Positions 60,827-64,000 of a stretch of DNA of 64,000 bases are shown in pieces (the first letter of the stretch is position 1; every line of letters starts with the position of its first letter). The stretch lies in the NCBI GenBank assembly GCA_028622995.1, contig JAJQJQ010000006.1, positions 558,001-622,000 of the forward strand, given 5' to 3'. Source of the DNA: Panagrolaimus kolymaensis (lineage: Eukaryota; Nematoda; Chromadorea; Rhabditida; Panagrolaimidae). The notes below the pieces were generated by a model. The model had not been told where the DNA came from, searched no databases, and worked only from the letters and a program-made list of their open reading frames with translations. Both the position numbers and the translations under genes were made by a program.

Positions 60827-61819
60827 TTAAATGACGTCGTTCAACAATGGAAGAGTAAGCAATTCTGCAGCAGTCTTTCTTTTTGGATTGAAGTCGATCA
60901 TATTTGAAAGGAAATCAAGAAGTTCTTGTCGATCATCAGCACACATTTTATAATACATTGGATAGATTTCAATCTTCTCTTGTAAAGCATTTCTGAATCG
61001 CATTTTAACATCGTCGTGATTTAAACCATCTTCGGTAAAACTCTTTTTAAATTTATAAGGAAAATTAGCATTGGTGTACAGCTCTCTTGGTAACTTCCCA
61101 AACATTAATGTCATATTTTTCATTTCATTCATTTCAGTTCTTTCAGTTCTTACTATAAAAAACAATGCTTTCGGTATTGTAATAAAGCGTTGGCAAGTAA
61201 TCATGTGAACAAGCTAAAAAAGAAAACAATGCATAAATTTTTAAATTATTAAAACTTACAACAATACCCAACGACCAAATATCATGCGAATAGCTGAGAG
61301 GCGCTTTAAAATAGTATTCAGGTGGACGATAACCAAAAGCACCCGTGGATCGATGTCTTCCTTCTTCCTAAAAAATAAAAAAAGAAATACATATAAAAAA
61401 GGAAGCTTCAAAAAATTTACCATAACATTTCCAAAATCAATTAATTTAAACGTTAGACCACTGAATTTTTCTTTCTTTGGAACATTATTCACACATTCTT
61501 TCAATCGTGCCCGAATATTTTCTTCATCAGTAAATGGAGATATACATTCTCTTCTATTGGTCATTCGAAAAGGTTTTAAACTTTCACGAGAGTTCACAAT
61601 TTTTTTAAGTTGATCATGTATATTTCTTTGTGAAGTGCATACAAGAATGTTTTGAGGTTTAATGTCGGAATGAATAATTTTGCTTCCATTGATTTCACAT
61701 TCATGAAGAGATTTCAAAGCCAAGAGCATATGTTTTGCAACTTTTTTAATAACATCCATGAAAAAATATTCACCATTTTTAGAAGCTTCGTGTATCAAAA
61801 CTTCGAGATTCTTTCCCAT
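60827..61819 (-). CDS. CMGC-like protein kinase lacking its N-lobe
   Basis: Three phase-0 exons: 61421-61819 (133 codons), 61260-61367 (36) and 60827-61213 (128 plus stop), giving 297 residues from the first ATG. The C-lobe is complete: catalytic loop IIHSDIKPQNIL (H50, D52, K54, N57), a ~60-residue insert, LIDFGNV (DFG about 128-130), GYRPPE, SHDIWSLGIV, and a C-terminal helix ending MIDFNPKRKTAAELL. HSD in place of HRD and an insert before DFG resemble the SRPK/CLK branch. Upstream in frame is FICCLVYEPMGKNL (kinase hinge) but no ATG, then a TGA, and no splice acceptor in between. The ATP-binding lobe (GxGxxG, VAIK lysine) is not found in the window. It is likely a truncated, probably non-functional copy, although the remaining frame is clean. 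Confidence 0.65.
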
Positions 61820-61869
61820 TGGTTCATAAACAAGGCAGCATATAAAGCGGTAAAATAATAAATTTTTTT

Positions 61870-61899
61870 GCCCGGTTCAAAATTTTTCCAGACACCCTG
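61870..61899 (-). mobile_element. hAT-like terminal sequence abutting the kinase
   Basis: On the minus strand it begins CAGGGTGTCTGG and continues to AACCGGGC, resembling hAT termini. No partner end or target duplication was found. It lies about 50 bp upstream of the first recognisable kinase codons, where kinase homology ends. Confidence 0.35.
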
Positions 61900-62285
61900 T
61901 TTTTTTGTAAATTTTTTTACAAATATTCATGTGTTTGCCAAAATGATGGTAAAAATGTAAATTCATTTACAAATTAACAAGGATCCTTTTTTTAAATGGA
62001 TATTTGTAAAGATTTTTTTAAAAATTTACAATATAGCAATAAAACACTCAAATGATATCAAAATGTAAATGATTTTTGAAAAATTTACAAAAACTACCTA
62101 AATTGCTAAATTTTTGATATTTTGTAAAAAAATTTACAATTAGACCACTAGTTTCTCAAACTTATATTATTTTGTAAATGCTCAATTTACAAAAAATGCA
62201 GTGATCATTTTGTAAATGGCAATTTACAAACATTGCAGTGCTCTTTTTGTAAATCAGCTTACCAAATTGACTAAGAAAAGGGAAA
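61900..62285. repeat. Array of about eight TTTGTAAAT/ATTTACAAA hairpins
   Basis: Eight successive short imperfect palindromes of the form TTTGTAAAT, 2-20 bp, ATTTACAAA, spaced roughly 35-60 bp apart. The last units also share GCAGTG between hairpins (ATGCAGTGATCATTTTG and ATTGCAGTGCTCTTTTTG), showing a degenerate tandem unit. No coding sequence. It begins right after the hAT-like terminus, at the truncated end of the kinase. Confidence 0.7.
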
Positions 62286-63160
62286 ATGCGGCGAAATTGT
62301 TTCTAAAACTTTGCATAAATTACGATGTTTTTTTATGTAAATTTTATCTATTTTATTTCTGAAATGAACATGGATGAAATTTGCGAAATGTTTATTTATT
62401 CTCCATATTTTTAAACGATTATATTCTTTATATATTTTAACATTGAGCAAAAATATTATTTAAAATTTAGGAAATGCAAAATAAATTTTAGGAAAAGCAA
62501 TTAAGGCAAGAAAAATAAATTTCTTTAGACTGACAGGATAAATATTTTCGGAGGCAGCCGAACGTTGCTATAAGAGAATGTAAAAAAAAACCTCGAATTT
62601 TAAAAATGTGTAAACGAATAAAATATTGTAAGAAAAAAGATAAAAGAAAAATATTATTAAAACCGGGAATTTAAAAAAGGCAATAATACTATAAAATTAA
62701 ATTTTAATATATTTCTATAAAAAATGGAACATAGAAATGAGGAAGTTAAGCACTAATTATTTTTGATATGAATATTGAAAAATATATAACAAAAAATACA
62801 TAAGCCTAAAATACAAATAAAATGGGAAAAATAAAAAAAATTATTGATTTTTAGGTAATTAAAACGCGAGACAACAACAAAAACAATAAAAAAATTTATT
62901 ATTTTTTCTTTCTGGAAGCTATCAATATAATTCAAAAAACATGCTTTAGACTTACAAAACAAAAATGTTAAATTAAAGATAATTTTTTTAAAGAGAACAA
63001 TGTAACAAAAAAATAACAAAAATGATAATTTCCGGAAACAAAAAATAAAAATTTAAAATTATCACAAATAAAACAAGCTGTCTCATGTTTAGAAATTGCC
63101 ACTAAAAAACAATATCAAAAGTTTTTAATTATTTGGAAGCCCAGCCAATTAAACTTGATT
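62286..63160. other. AT-rich intergenic sequence
   Basis: No coding sequence or kinase N-lobe homology seen on either strand. The AAACTG motif is absent. Confidence 0.55.
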
Positions 63161-63837
63161 TTATGAAAAAATTTTATCTTTGTCATTATTATTTCGACCA
63201 TCACCACCAAAAATGCGTTTAAACATATTTCGAATTCCTCCGCCACCTTTGATTTTTTCATCTTTTTTATCGATGGCGCCTGTGTTGCTGTTGTTTTCAG
63301 TTTCTTGAGCACTTCCACCGCCGCCGCTCGTAGTAGCAACAAGAATTGCGGCGGAAGCTTTACGACTTTTATCTCCATCATTATTTATTTCATCTTCTTC
63401 TTCATAAACGGGTGATAAATCACTTAAATTAATTCCTCCATTCCAAGGTTCACAACAAGAATTATTAAATGAAGTTGTTGTTCGACCACCACCGCCAGCA
63501 TAATAAAATGGGGCATCTTCAACTTTTTTATGAAAATCATTTTCAGTGGTGTTTTTATTTTCATAATTTTCAAAGTTTTCGTGAGTTTCAGAATCATCGG
63601 TTTCTTGAATATTATCATGTTTAGAAATATATTTTTCTTTTGGTGAATTTGATGTTGATAAATTAATTACTCGATCCAAATTATATGCAGCTGCTGCTGC
63701 CGCGGTTGCTGGAGAAGGAGGAATGATGGAAGAAGAATTTTGTGGTGGAAGGTTTAAAGTTTTTGGTTTTGTTGGTGGAGGAACGATGATGGTTATTTGA
63801 TTTGCATCTGAACTTGCACGAACTCGAGGGGTTGTAA
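63161..63837 (-). CDS. 3' terminal exon of an unidentified gene (partial)
   Basis: Exon with a good acceptor (TTTTTTTTAG|TT at 63838-63839), entered in phase 1, with 224 codons and a stop. Features in order: Pro/Thr-rich segment (IIVPPPTKPKTLNLPP), an Ala run, an acidic/Asn-rich stretch, two Gly runs (AGGGGR, SGGGGS), DLSPVYEEEDE, and a basic amphipathic end (GGGGIRNMFKRIFGGDGR). No known domain recognised; probably disordered, with a possible membrane- or nucleic-acid-binding helix near the C-terminus. The rest of the gene lies beyond the window. Confidence 0.7.
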
Positions 63838-64000
63838 CTAAAAAAAAGCATTGGTAATTTGAAAAGATTTTTGGGTTAAAAAATAAAATTAAAAAATTAA
63901 GTGGTTTTTTGGGTTTAATTTTTTTTTAGATTTTGAAACACCATCCTAATTTTCGTTCTTCGCAAAAAAAGACGGAATGATAACTTTCAAACATTAACAA
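63838..64000 (-). other. Intron of the gene running off the right edge
   Basis: Polypyrimidine tract on the minus strand before the 63838 acceptor, then AT-rich sequence with no exon seen to the window edge. Confidence 0.5.

Overview
This is eukaryotic nuclear DNA, most likely from a nematode. It is very AT-rich. Genes are split by introns with GT/AG boundaries, almost all in phase 0. The recognisable gene set is nematode-like: a basonuclin zinc-finger factor (BNC-1 type), a secreted ShKT-domain protein, and a Cys/Gln-rich ABU/PQN-type protein of the kind used in pharyngeal cuticle. The genus cannot be told from the sequence. Exon models below were read by eye from splice sites and reading frame, without transcript data.

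Layout. (1) 0-5 kb is a transposon patch: an intact THAP-domain transposase (minus), a divergent ORF whose protein resembles the cytoplasmic zinc 'ballast' domain of the P2X7 receptor (plus), a half copy of a TTAA-flanked element, a decayed Tc5/pogo-like transposase fragment and a tRNA-Arg-like relic. (2) 5-15.3 kb has no convincing gene apart from one candidate short exon at 13.6 kb. It is filled with a polar AAACTG motif next to A/T-only runs, interrupted by motif-free islands. (3) 13,948-41,827 is a head-to-tail tandem duplication of a 13,940-bp unit with no indels seen and only two substitutions noticed. Each unit carries a complete five-exon basonuclin gene (plus) and, behind it on the minus strand, the last two exons of the ShKT gene. 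(4) 43.6-40.5 kb (minus) is the full ShKT gene, whose first exon lies outside the duplication, so only the right-hand copy is complete. (5) 51.8-45.3 kb (minus) is a 12-exon ABU/PQN-like gene with two small transposons in its introns. (6) 52-59 kb has no convincing gene and again carries the AAACTG array. (7) 59-64 kb (minus) holds a lysine/glutamine-rich protein with an MGCCC start, a CMGC-like kinase lacking its N-lobe, an array of short hairpins, and the 3' exon of a gene running off the window.

The most unusual signal is the polar motif. On the plus strand it reads AAACTG from about 5.1 to 15.3 kb, CAGTTT from about 15.9 to 44.2 kb (apart from the stretch re-introduced by the duplication), and AAACTG again from about 45.2 to 58.8 kb. 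It is essentially absent from the transposon patch and the compact genes at the right end. One switch falls directly before the basonuclin start codon; the other lies between the ShKT and ABU/PQN genes. The motif is in coding-strand orientation for basonuclin and ABU/PQN but antisense for ShKT, so transcription direction alone does not explain it.
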